A stretch of DNA of 7,318 nucleotides from Desulfobacterales bacterium (GCA_020345785.1 CP070771.1:1149367-1156684), one strand, 5' to 3'. Shown: positions 1-6,220, counted from the first letter of the stretch. Notes: generated from the sequence alone by a model not told the origin. Program-made: numbers and translations.

Positions 1-1205
1 TCAAGGACTCCAAAAAAATCCGGATGGTGCTGCCGTTTGAACTGGAACCCACCGTCCCTTACCCGGTGGATGATCTGGTAATTGATTTCATTGATCTTGA
101 ATCCGCCGGCCAGAGCGATCAGAGTGAGATCATTGCAGTCGCAGTGTCAAGATCTGAACTGTCGCCATATATTGAATCACTGGCCGAATTTAAAATAGAC
201 CCCGAAATGATAACCATCAGTGGTTTGCCGGCAGCGATGTGTCTGGCTGAAAAGGCCGATCCGGGCGAAGACCGCCTGTTTTTGGAGATCAGCAATGCAT
301 CCAGCAGTCTGTTCATCGTTCGCAATGGTCGATTGCAACTGATCCGATCCTTTCCGCATCCAGTTGCCTCCGACAACCGGGCGTGGACACTGGGAGCCTC
401 TATCCGGCGTACTTTGGCCGCCTACGATGAATTCTGTCAGACTGAGTTCCAGCCACTGGATATGATGGTGACGGGTGCGGGTTTGAATGGTGCAACCTTC
501 GAACATGATGTTTCGGAGATTCTAAATTTTCCGGTCAAACGATTAAACTTCGCCGACCGTCTGAACATCCCGCTTAACAGTGAAAATCTGAAACCCTGGA
601 ATCCGGCTTTAATGGACAATGCACTGGCCCTGACCTGGATGGAAATCGAAGGAATCAAGGGGCTTAATTTTCACAAAGGCCAATTCGCTGCCAAAAAAAT
701 TTTTCTAAAAAACAAGAAAAATGTCATCAGAACCGGGATACTCGCTGCCGCCGTGCTGGTACTATTATTTTTTTCTGTAATTTCAGAATACTACACATTA
801 AATCGACAATTAGAGCGCGTTAATCAGCAATTGATCGGTATATTTCAAGAAACTTTTCCAGAGGTGAAGCGGATTGTCGACCCTTTCCAGCAAATGCAGG
901 TGAAAGTGCAGGAAGTCAAAAAAAATGCCGTCATCCAAACGGCAACGACACCTCACATCCGCAGTATTGATATTTTAAACAGCATCAGCAAAAGCATTCC
1001 GCAGAGCATTACGGTTGATGTAACCCGCATGGTCATCTCGCCGGATACGGTGCTGATTTCGGGTAACACCGACACGTTCAAATCCGTGGATGATATTAAA
1101 AGCCGGCTGGAGCAGATTGAATATTTCAAAAAAGTAACCATCAGCTCCTCCAATACTGACCGCTCCGGCAAAGAGGTTCGTTTTCAGTTAAAAGTGGAGT
1201 TATAA
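1..1205 (+). CDS. gspL: Type II secretion inner-membrane platform protein GspL (5' partial)
   Basis: GspL is the bitopic inner-membrane T2SS protein that recruits the ATPase GspE through its cytoplasmic half and contacts GspM through its periplasmic half. The frame is open from base 3 without a start codon. The ATG at 24 is internal, because the codons before it (K-D-S-K-K-I-R) read smoothly into the family-like stretch MVLPFELEP, so the true N-terminus lies upstream of the window. Counting from that Met, residues 1-225 look like the second part of a PilM/actin-like fold, with LFLEISNASSSLFIV and a closing NALALTWMEIEGIKGLNF. Residues 237-254 form one hydrophobic membrane segment. A helical, Q/E/K-rich stretch follows at about 255-305, then a PilN-like ferredoxin domain at about 310-393. 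The charge pattern before the membrane segment (KNKKNVIR) fits a cytoplasmic N-terminal side. The gene ends one base before gspM. An alternative name would be a PilM-PilN fusion of a type IV pilus, but the adjacent gspM, gspN, gspC and gspD favour GspL. Confidence 0.85.
   Translation, partial: KDSKKIRMVLPFELEPTVPYPVDDLVIDFIDLESAGQSDQSEIIAVAVSRSELSPYIESLAEFKIDPEMITISGLPAAMCLAEKADPGEDRLFLEISNASSSLFIVRNGRLQLIRSFPHPVASDNRAWTLGASIRRTLAAYDEFCQTEFQPLDMMVTGAGLNGATFEHDVSEILNFPVKRLNFADRLNIPLNSENLKPWNPALMDNALALTWMEIEGIKGLNFHKGQFAAKKIFLKNKKNVIRTGILAAAVLVLLFFSVISEYYTLNRQLERVNQQLIGIFQETFPEVKRIVDPFQQMQVKVQEVKKNAVIQTATTPHIRSIDILNSISKSIPQSITVDVTRMVISPDTVLISGNTDTFKSVDDIKSRLEQIEYFKKVTISSSNTDRSGKEVRFQLKVEL
1195..1199 (+). 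promoter_or_regulatory. Ribosome binding site of gspM inside the end of gspL
   Basis: TGGAG lies 7 nt before the gspM ATG at 1207 and is part of the last gspL codons. This supports the chosen gspM start and suggests translational coupling with gspL. Confidence 0.6.
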
Positions 1206-1206
1206 A

Positions 1207-1749
1207 ATGACGCTGCTGGCAAAATTTAATAAGCTCAACAAGCGCGAACGCTACGCAATCATAGCGGCGGCCGGTGTGATCGGTATTTTTTTGATCGCCC
1301 AATTTATTATCGGACCTTTTTTAAGCACAACGGAACAAAAGAAAAAAAACCTCCAAACCAAAACCGTTATGGTGGAGCAAATGCGGCAGTTGCAGGCCGA
1401 ATATGAGTCTTTGACGCAAAAAGAGAAAATATCAAAGTCCCGCTATCGCAACAGACAAAAAGGGTTTACCCTGTTCTCGTTTCTGGATCGATTGGCCGGA
1501 GAGGTCGGCATCAAAGATCGTATCAGTTACATGAAGCCATCCAAAAAGATCGATAAAAATAGTCCATATAAAATTTCCACCGTGGAAATGAAACTGGAAG
1601 CAATCACGCTGGAGCAATTGACAAATTATCTGTATGGTGTTGAAACTTCTGAAAACATGGTAGACGTCCAAAAAATTTCCATTTCCAAAAAGGATATCAA
1701 GCAGGGGCTGATCACCGCTATCCTGCAGGTGGAAACCGTCGAGCTATAG
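1207..1749 (+). CDS. gspM: Type II secretion inner-membrane protein GspM
   Basis: GspM is a small bitopic platform protein that binds GspL in the inner membrane and periplasm. The 180-residue product has the expected build. It has a short basic N-terminus (residues 1-15, with K and R) and one membrane segment at about 16-36 (AIIAAAGVIGIFLIAQFII). A charged helical stretch at about 41-80, rich in K, Q and E, is probably coiled coil. A C-terminal alpha/beta domain at about 88-180 resembles the PilO/GspM ferredoxin fold. Length and topology match the GspM/PilO superfamily, whose sequence conservation is weak, so the name rests largely on position after gspL. The ATG at 1207 has a good ribosome binding site and starts one base after the gspL stop. 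The gene ends with TAG, and the stop codon is already part of a 14-bp-period repeat (1748-1771), so repeat DNA abuts the coding end directly. Confidence 0.82.
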   Translation: MTLLAKFNKLNKRERYAIIAAAGVIGIFLIAQFIIGPFLSTTEQKKKNLQTKTVMVEQMRQLQAEYESLTQKEKISKSRYRNRQKGFTLFSFLDRLAGEVGIKDRISYMKPSKKIDKNSPYKISTVEMKLEAITLEQLTNYLYGVETSENMVDVQKISISKKDIKQGLITAILQVETVEL

Positions 1750-1771
1750 GTGTCGGGTTTCAGGTGTCAGC
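1748..1771 (+). repeat. Two-copy 14-bp-period repeat (AGGTGTCRGS)
   Basis: AGGTGTCGGG at 1748-1757 recurs as AGGTGTCAGC at 1762-1771 with an offset of 14 bp. The first copy overlaps the gspM stop codon (1747-1749). The next 50 bases up to 1821 show no gene or site that I can identify. Confidence 0.55.
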
Positions 1772-1821
1772 GTGGCCGCTGTCTGCCGAAGCCGACCGGT
1801 TTGATCGAAAAAGAAACTAAT

Positions 1822-1863
1822 GAACGTCGAACATCGAACATTGAACTTTCAACATCGAATATT
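1822..1863 (+). repeat. Left heptamer array, six GAACRTY units
   Basis: Six consecutive 7-bp units can be read without gaps: GAACGTC, GAACATC, GAACATT, GAACTTT, CAACATC and GAATATT. They decay from left to right. The array forms the left inverted end of the MITE-like element and overlaps the -35 box of a candidate promoter. Confidence 0.8.
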
Positions 1864-1870
1864 GTATACT
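1841..1870 (+). promoter_or_regulatory. Candidate sigma70-type promoter upstream of gspN
   Basis: TTGAAC (1841-1846) and TATACT (1865-1870) are separated by 18 bp. They match the TTGACA/TATAAT consensus at 4 of 6 and 5 of 6 positions. Both lie in or just after the left heptamer array, so the -35 box is itself repeat sequence. If active, transcription would start near 1877 and read through the element into gspN, with a leader of about 250 nt. AT-rich intergenic DNA often gives chance matches, hence the moderate confidence. Confidence 0.35.
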
Positions 1871-2036
1871 ATCGATTTAAAAAATACTGAACATCAAGCG
1901 AAATCGGCCTTGCGCGAGCGAAACCATCTATCGAAATTCGATTCGGCTGCGAACTTTGAGTAAACCTCAGACGAACTCCTCGTGGCAGGCCGGGGGTAGC
2001 TTGTTTTAAAATAGATAAAGCGCAGTGCCATCGTTA

Positions 2037-2071
2037 TTGGACGTTCGACGTTGGACGTTCGATGTTCGACG
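2037..2071 (-). repeat. Right heptamer array, five inverted GAACRTY-type units
   Basis: Five 7-bp units run without gaps on the + strand: TTGGACG, TTCGACG, TTGGACG, TTCGATG and TTCGACG. On the minus strand they are the same family as the left array at 1822-1863, making the two arrays an inverted pair about 170 bp apart. Confidence 0.8.
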
Positions 2072-2127
2072 TTTAATCTGTTCACTGTTCCGTCGAAGTG
2101 AAGGTACCCAGAAGGCATTCTTTATCA

Positions 2128-2997
2128 ATGAAGCCGTCAAAACGGACATTACTATACACGGCCTACATCATCGGCGTTACCATTTTTTTTCTATGGTATC
2201 TTTTTCCGTCCGATACGTTGAAGGCGTATCTGGCTCACCGGTTAAACCAGGTAAATTCAGATGTTACCGTCACCATCGGAAAGGCAAGCCTGGTTTTGCC
2301 GCCGGGTATCAAGCTGCAGGAGGTCGTCATTGCACGTAAGACAATGACCTTGATCGATCTGAAAAGTTTAAAAGTAATGCCGGAGCTGCGATCCCTGTTT
2401 AGCGACAAAACCACCGTGAACTTCAAGGGAGGTGTTTATGAGGGCAGCCTCGCTGGCCGAATGGAAATAGGCGATGCCCCTCAGGGGCATGAGATAAAAA
2501 TCGATGGTAATATTGCAGGCATTCAGGTGCAGCAAATATCAAACTTAAAGCAGTTGACCGAACACGAAATTTCGGGCAGTCTGGAGGGAAATTTCACCTA
2601 TGCCGATACAAAGCCGGGTCAGTCCCTATCGGGAAACCTGACCTTGACGAACTGTCGGATAATCTTGGCCGAACCCGTATTCAACCAAAAATCGTTTGAA
2701 TTCAAAAATATTAGGACGGATTTGACCTTGCAAAACAATATACTGGTCATCAAACAATTCAGCGCCAAAGGCAACCAACTGGACCTTAACCTGGCCGGCG
2801 ATATAGGTCTGATAACAGGTGACCCTGCTAAAAACAGGCTGAATCTGACGGGTACCGTGACACCACATCATGTGTTTCTGGCAAAAATCGAAAATGACAT
2901 TCCGGTTGAGATGTTACGAAACAAAAAGACCGGCAGTACGGCAATCTCGTTTAAGGTTGACGGAACAATGGACGATCCCGGCTTTTCACTCAACTAG
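2128..2997 (+). CDS. gspN: Type II secretion system protein GspN (AsmA-like, delta/Leptospira type)
   Basis: GspN is an accessory T2SS protein present only in some systems. Its role is unsettled, and it is thought to sit in the inner membrane with its bulk in the periplasm. The product has 289 residues. A basic start (MKPSKR) is followed by one membrane segment at about 8-25 (LLYTAYIIGVTIFFLWYL), then a long beta-rich region at about 40-289. That region has repeated short strands such as GNLTLTNCRI and LNLAGDIGL and closes with FKVDGTMDDPGFSLN, as in AsmA-like proteins. I chose ATG 2128, with AGAAGG 12 nt upstream. A GTG at 2098 would add ten polar residues but has no ribosome binding site and lies only 25 bp past the inverted heptamer array. 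The gene is separated from gspM by 378 bp of repeat-rich DNA, so it may have its own promoter. It ends in TAG, after which the frame stays open for 22 more codons. Family assignment is by overall pattern and position. Confidence 0.78.
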   Translation: MKPSKRTLLYTAYIIGVTIFFLWYLFPSDTLKAYLAHRLNQVNSDVTVTIGKASLVLPPGIKLQEVVIARKTMTLIDLKSLKVMPELRSLFSDKTTVNFKGGVYEGSLAGRMEIGDAPQGHEIKIDGNIAGIQVQQISNLKQLTEHEISGSLEGNFTYADTKPGQSLSGNLTLTNCRIILAEPVFNQKSFEFKNIRTDLTLQNNILVIKQFSAKGNQLDLNLAGDIGLITGDPAKNRLNLTGTVTPHHVFLAKIENDIPVEMLRNKKTGSTAISFKVDGTMDDPGFSLN

Positions 2998-3070
2998 ACC
3001 CTGGCCATTTATGGGGTTAAGGACAAGGAAAATAAACACCATCTGGTGAAAATTCAATGGATATGATTTC

Positions 3071-3096
3071 GGATGCTGGCCGATGGGACACTTGAT
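3071..3096 (-). repeat. Degenerate inverted copy of the ATCNAGY repeat family
   Basis: GATGCTGG (3072-3079) is the exact reverse complement of CCAGCATC at 3124-3131. ACTTGAT (3090-3096) is the exact reverse complement of ATCAAGT at 3129-3135. The stretch therefore looks like a decayed opposite-strand array of the same heptamer family. The rest of the gspN-gspC gap (2998-3070 and 3157-3210) shows no gene, and I see no convincing terminator or promoter there. Confidence 0.45.
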
Positions 3097-3121
3097 TTTT
3101 AAATGAATTCTAACTAATTCT

Positions 3122-3156
3122 ATCCAGCATCAAGTATCCAGTATCAAACATCTGGC
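3122..3156 (+). repeat. Heptamer array, five ATCNAGY units
   Basis: Five ungapped 7-bp units are visible: ATCCAGC, ATCAAGT, ATCCAGT, ATCAAAC and ATCTGGC. All begin with ATC and four carry A at position 5 or 6. The array sits in the middle of the gspN-gspC gap, and its sequence is unrelated to the GAACRTY family although the period is the same. Confidence 0.75.
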
Positions 3157-3210
3157 CCATGTGGCACAAACGATAATTTCAAAACAAATTTTAATGAGTC
3201 CGCCTTATTC

Positions 3211-3214
3211 GGAG
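3211..3214 (+). promoter_or_regulatory. Ribosome binding site that decides the gspC start
   Basis: GGAG stands 8 nt before ATG 3223 but only 2 nt before the in-frame ATG 3217. Normal spacing therefore favours 3223, which removes Met-Ile from the longer reading. Confidence 0.65.
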
Positions 3215-3222
3215 CGATGATA

Positions 3223-4116
3223 ATGAATCGCTATTTTACTATCGCCAACTTTTTGCTCATCACAGCGGGCGTATACCTCTGCGTGAGCACGTTTTATACC
3301 TTTGTAACAGGACGCTTGGAATACGGAGTTTCCTCCCGCGCGCCGTCCGGCCAGGTATCTTCAGCACCGGCGGCGTTTTCCAAGGCACCGTTAACCGAAT
3401 ATGAAGCGATCACCACCCGCAATATTTTTAATTCGAGCACCGGCGAAGCCGAGTCTGCCCCGGTCGCCGAGAAAGTCGATATCGATAAACTGAAGCAAAC
3501 CGAACTGAAGTTAAAACTCTGGGGCACAGTCTCCGGGCAGGACGAGCGAGCATATGCGGTGATCGAAGATACCAAGGCCAGGGAGCAAAATCTATACCGC
3601 GCCGGTGATTCCATTCAAAATGCAGTTGTCAAACTGATTTTGCGGGAAAAAGTCGTATTGAGGGTCGATGGTCGCGATGAAATTCTGGCCATGGAAGAAA
3701 TGAGCAGCAGCAGCCGCGGCGGAAGCCGTGTGGGGTTGAACAGAGAGTTCTCTTCAATGAGCACTTCCCCTAAAAAGCTGCCGGTTTCAAGCTATCCTCG
3801 TAAAATCAGGTTGCGGGGGGATGAAATTCAACAGGCGATGGAAAATCTGGGTCAACTCATGGAACAGGCGACCCTGAGACCGCATATCGAAAACGGTCAG
3901 CCTGCCGGCATTTCTATTACCGGCATAAAACCCAACGCCATTTTCAGAAAGATGCGGTTGAGAAACGGTGACGTCATAACCGGTGTCAACGGAAACTCGA
4001 TCGAGTCCGTTGAAGATGCCGTCAAGGTTGTCGAGCAGTTATCATCGGGATCGAATATCCAGCTTCAGATAAAACGCCGCGGGCGCGAGCAGACTCTTGA
4101 TTACAGTATTGAGTAG
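3223..4116 (+). CDS. gspC: Type II secretion system protein GspC with C-terminal PDZ domain
   Basis: GspC connects the inner-membrane platform to the secretin GspD and takes part in substrate selection. The 297-residue product has one membrane segment near the N-terminus (about 6-26, IANFLLITAGVYLCVSTFY) and a low-complexity, Ala/Ser/Pro-containing periplasmic linker. The homology region follows at about 94-159, beginning with LKLWGTV and containing YRAGDSI; this part binds the N0 domain of GspD. A Ser/Gly-rich linker spans about 160-190. A PDZ domain occupies about 213-297, with the typical ISITGIKPNAIFRKMRLRNGD and a closing IQLQIKRRG strand. Type C proteins carry either a PDZ or a coiled coil here, and this one is clearly PDZ. 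The gene lies directly before its partner gspD, 58 bp apart. It ends in a double stop, TAG-TAA, and the TAA is the first unit of a heptamer repeat. Confidence 0.93.
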   Translation: MNRYFTIANFLLITAGVYLCVSTFYTFVTGRLEYGVSSRAPSGQVSSAPAAFSKAPLTEYEAITTRNIFNSSTGEAESAPVAEKVDIDKLKQTELKLKLWGTVSGQDERAYAVIEDTKAREQNLYRAGDSIQNAVVKLILREKVVLRVDGRDEILAMEEMSSSSRGGSRVGLNREFSSMSTSPKKLPVSSYPRKIRLRGDEIQQAMENLGQLMEQATLRPHIENGQPAGISITGIKPNAIFRKMRLRNGDVITGVNGNSIESVEDAVKVVEQLSSGSNIQLQIKRRGREQTLDYSIE

Positions 4117-4144
4117 TAACGAATAACCGATAACCAATAACCCG
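4117..4144 (+). repeat. Heptamer array, four TAACCRA units
   Basis: Four ungapped units, TAACGAA, TAACCGA, TAACCAA and TAACCCG, begin at the base directly after the gspC TAG stop. The array fills about half of the short gspC-gspD gap. It is a third heptamer family, distinct in sequence from the two upstream. Confidence 0.8.
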
Positions 4145-4153
4145 CTTCTAATC

Positions 4154-4173
4154 CTGGAACTCACTGGAACTCA
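4154..4173 (+). repeat. Perfect 10-bp tandem duplication at the gspD ribosome binding site
   Basis: CTGGAACTCA occurs twice in tandem, 4154-4163 and 4164-4173, ending 1 bp before the gspD ATG. The only purine-rich stretch near the start, TGGAA at 4165-4169, belongs to the second copy, so the duplication supplies the (weak) ribosome binding site of gspD. Confidence 0.8.
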
Positions 4174-4174
4174 T

Positions 4175-6211
4175 ATGAAATCGACCAATGTGCCAGCTAA
4201 ATATATTTTGGTTTCGCTAGTTATCCTGTTAACCGTCGCACTGATGGCTCATTTGAGCCTGGCGCAGACCCCTGAGAAATCCGATAATGCGGCCGGATCC
4301 GCCGATAAGAGTGGTTCGCAGCAATTTGTCTCGATTGATTTTAACAATGTGGATATTAATGTGTTTATCAAATTCATGAGCGAGCTGACCGGGACGAACT
4401 TTGTGGTGGATCAACGGGTCAAAGGTAAAGTTACCATAATATCGCCTTCGAAAATTTCTCTGCAGGAAGCCTATAAGGTATTTGAATCGGTATTGGAGGT
4501 TCACGGCTACGCCACTGTTAAATCCGGCGAGGTGGTAAAAATTATCCCTTCGCCCGACGCGCGCTCGAAAAGCATCGAGACCAAATTGAGGGAAGAAGCT
4601 GAGGCCCCCGAGGATAAGATTGTCACCCAGCTGATCCCCTTGAAGTTTGCCGACCCGGTTGAAATCAAACGCCTGTTTACACCGATGGTTTCCAAAAGCA
4701 GCGTTATCCTGGCCTACTCGCCGACCAATACCCTGATCATCACGGACGTATATTCAAACATCAAGCGGCTGCTAAAAATCCTCAAGGAAATCGATGTTAC
4801 CGGCATCGGCCAGCAAATATCAGTGATTCCGCTGGAGTATGCCGAAGCGACCAAGTTGGTCAATTTGTTGAGCACGGTTTTCAAACCGACCCGAAAAAAA
4901 GGAAAAGCTGCCGAGGAACAAGACATCACCATGGTGGCGGATGAAAGAACCAACACCATCGTATTGCTGGCCAGTGAAATCGACAGTGCACGGATCAGAA
5001 GATTGATCGCCATGGTAGACAAGGAAACCCCGCGCGGTAAGGGCAAAATTCAGGTCTACTACTGCAAGCATGCGACGGCTGAAGAACTGGCCAAAGTCTT
5101 GCAGGATTTACCGACCGAGCCGGCGGGCGGCGCTCCCAAGGCGAAACCGGCGCCGGTGGTGGCCGGTAAGGTCAGGATCTCCGCCGACAAGGCCACCAAC
5201 AGTTTGATCATCATGGCCGACAAGGAAGATTATCTGGTGTTGGAAGACGTCATTAAAAAACTCGATATACCGAGATCCATGGTTTACATCGAATCTTTGA
5301 TCATGGAAGTCGATATGTCCACAAGCCTGAATATCGGCGTCGACTGGTCTGCCTTTGGCCAGACCACGATTGACGGCAAGGAAGCTGTTTTCGGCGGCGG
5401 TTTCAGACAGGGTTTCGTTCAGCCGAGTGAATTATTGCAGGGCGGACTGACGGTAGGCTTGCTGACCGAACCGATTAATATCGCCGGAATCGACGTATCT
5501 AATATCACAGCCATCATCAATGCCGTTAAAACCGATGATGATTTTCGCATCCTTTCCACGCCCCAGATACTGACCACCGATAACGAGGAAGCCAGAATCA
5601 CGGTGGGTGAAAACAGGCCCTTCCAAACCCGATCCACTACCGACGTATCAGGTGGTACCTTTGAGTCATTTGAATACCGGGATGTCGGCAAGATTTTGAA
5701 GATTACCCCCCACGTTACCGAAGACCGTCTGGTCCGCATGCAAATCAGCCTGGAGGTTACCGCCATCGATCTACAGGCCACCCTGACGACCTCGACGACG
5801 CTGCCGGTGACATTAAAACGGACGGTGGATACCACCGTTATCGTCAAAGACCAGCAGACGGTGGTTATCGGAGGGCTGATTGATGATTCTACGACGCAAA
5901 GTGAAAATAAAGTCCCGGTCTTAGGGGATATCCCGCTGCTGGGCTGGCTGTTTAGAAAAAAGCAGGATGATAGCGTAAAAACCAACCTTTACGTATTTCT
6001 GACCCCCCGAGTGATCAAAAATCCGGGGGAGGCCTCAGGCATTTATCAGCAAAAGAAAGATCAGATCAATACCATTAAGGAAGGTGAGATTAAGTTCTAT
6101 GAAAAGCAACCGGGGGAACAGGAAGAGTCAATAACGATTTCCGAGCCGATTCAGCAACCCGGCAGAGATGAGCCCGAATCCCGCCAGTTAAGGAGCCCGG
6201 AGCCCAGGTAG
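4175..6211 (+). CDS. gspD: Type II secretion outer-membrane secretin GspD
   Basis: GspD forms the multimeric gated channel in the outer membrane through which folded exoproteins leave. The 678-residue product has a signal peptide (K9, hydrophobic 10-29, likely cleavage after SLA at A30). A short linker leads to N0 at about 51-135 (FVSIDFNNVDINVFIKFM). Three KH-like N domains follow: N1 at about 149-212, N2 at about 213-288 and N3 at about 291-367. N2 and N3 both carry small insertions, one with KKGKAAEEQ and one rich in Ala, Pro and Lys. The secretin core runs from about 369 to 611 and contains RILSTPQILTTDNEEARITVG and the signature VPVLGDIPLLGWLF at 580-593. A 65-residue charged, Q/E/P-rich tail follows. 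I do not recognise a pilotin-binding S domain in that tail. The start at 4175 is supported by the signal peptide, although the ribosome binding site is weak. gspE follows 9 bp later in the same reading frame. Confidence 0.97.
   Translation: MKSTNVPAKYILVSLVILLTVALMAHLSLAQTPEKSDNAAGSADKSGSQQFVSIDFNNVDINVFIKFMSELTGTNFVVDQRVKGKVTIISPSKISLQEAYKVFESVLEVHGYATVKSGEVVKIIPSPDARSKSIETKLREEAEAPEDKIVTQLIPLKFADPVEIKRLFTPMVSKSSVILAYSPTNTLIITDVYSNIKRLLKILKEIDVTGIGQQISVIPLEYAEATKLVNLLSTVFKPTRKKGKAAEEQDITMVADERTNTIVLLASEIDSARIRRLIAMVDKETPRGKGKIQVYYCKHATAEELAKVLQDLPTEPAGGAPKAKPAPVVAGKVRISADKATNSLIIMADKEDYLVLEDVIKKLDIPRSMVYIESLIMEVDMSTSLNIGVDWSAFGQTTIDGKEAVFGGGFRQGFVQPSELLQGGLTVGLLTEPINIAGIDVSNITAIINAVKTDDDFRILSTPQILTTDNEEARITVGENRPFQTRSTTDVSGGTFESFEYRDVGKILKITPHVTEDRLVRMQISLEVTAIDLQATLTTSTTLPVTLKRTVDTTVIVKDQQTVVIGGLIDDSTTQSENKVPVLGDIPLLGWLFRKKQDDSVKTNLYVFLTPRVIKNPGEASGIYQQKKDQINTIKEGEIKFYEKQPGEQEESITISEPIQQPGRDEPESRQLRSPEPR
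6192..6205 (+). repeat. Perfect GGAGCCC heptamer duplication in the last gspD codons
   Basis: GGAGCCC at 6192-6198 is repeated at 6199-6205, just before the gspD TAG stop, and encodes part of the terminal RSPEPR. It also lies within 30 bp upstream of the gspE start but is too far away to act as its ribosome binding site. Confidence 0.6.
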
Positions 6212-6220
6212 AGAAAAAAT

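Larger units (their letters stand above)
1822..2073. mobile_element. MITE-like non-coding element with inverted heptamer-array ends
   Basis: This is a roughly 250-bp block between gspM and gspN whose ends are inverted. AACGTCGAACATCGAAC at 1823-1839 is the exact reverse complement of 2057-2073 (17 of 17 bases). Each end is built from 7-bp units, described in the two repeat entries. TAAT stands immediately outside both ends (1818-1821 and 2074-2077), which could be a 4-bp target duplication but could also be chance. The interior, 1864-2036, has no convincing gene. It holds a short palindrome (ATCGAA-A-TTCGAT, 1930-1942) and a G-rich stretch near 1986-1998. There is no transposase, so any movement would need one in trans. 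A repeat of the REP/MITE class or a structured intergenic repeat are the main readings. I infer this from structure alone and could not test whether copies exist elsewhere in the genome. The remaining bases 2074-2127 contain only the gspN leader. Confidence 0.5.

Noticed and set aside
1822..2073. The repeat arrays as a CRISPR
   Set aside because: The units are 7 bp, contiguous and degenerate, with no spacers between conserved repeats.
1894..2118. A 74-codon minus-strand frame across the MITE-like element
   Set aside because: It has no ribosome binding site, runs through the right heptamer array and has no recognisable fold or family. It is best explained as an open frame inside repeat DNA.
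2098..2127. GTG at 2098 as the gspN start
   Set aside because: There is no Shine-Dalgarno sequence before it, and the ten extra residues precede the usual short basic N-terminus. ATG 2128 has AGAAGG upstream.
2025..2339. A 104-codon + strand frame overlapping the start of gspN
   Set aside because: It begins inside the repeat and overlaps the GspN membrane segment in another frame. GspN has the credible topology, so this is a shadow.
2995..2997. UAG read as pyrrolysine in gspN
   Set aside because: There is no pyl gene in view, UAG is the common stop here, and gspC has a backup TAA directly after its TAG. Ordinary termination is simpler.
3092..3120. Promoter before gspC (TTGATT, 17 bp, TAATTC)
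   Set aside because: The -10 box matches consensus at only two positions, and the -35 is part of the inverted repeat word, so it is too weak to call.
2998..3222. Rho-independent terminator between gspN and gspC
   Set aside because: No strong GC-rich stem followed by a T run was found. The only pairing comes from the repeat words, and transcription probably continues into gspC.
5419..5985. A 188-codon minus-strand frame inside gspD
   Set aside because: It lies opposite the strongly conserved secretin core. Its Ser/Val/Thr-rich composition is what the antisense of such codons gives.
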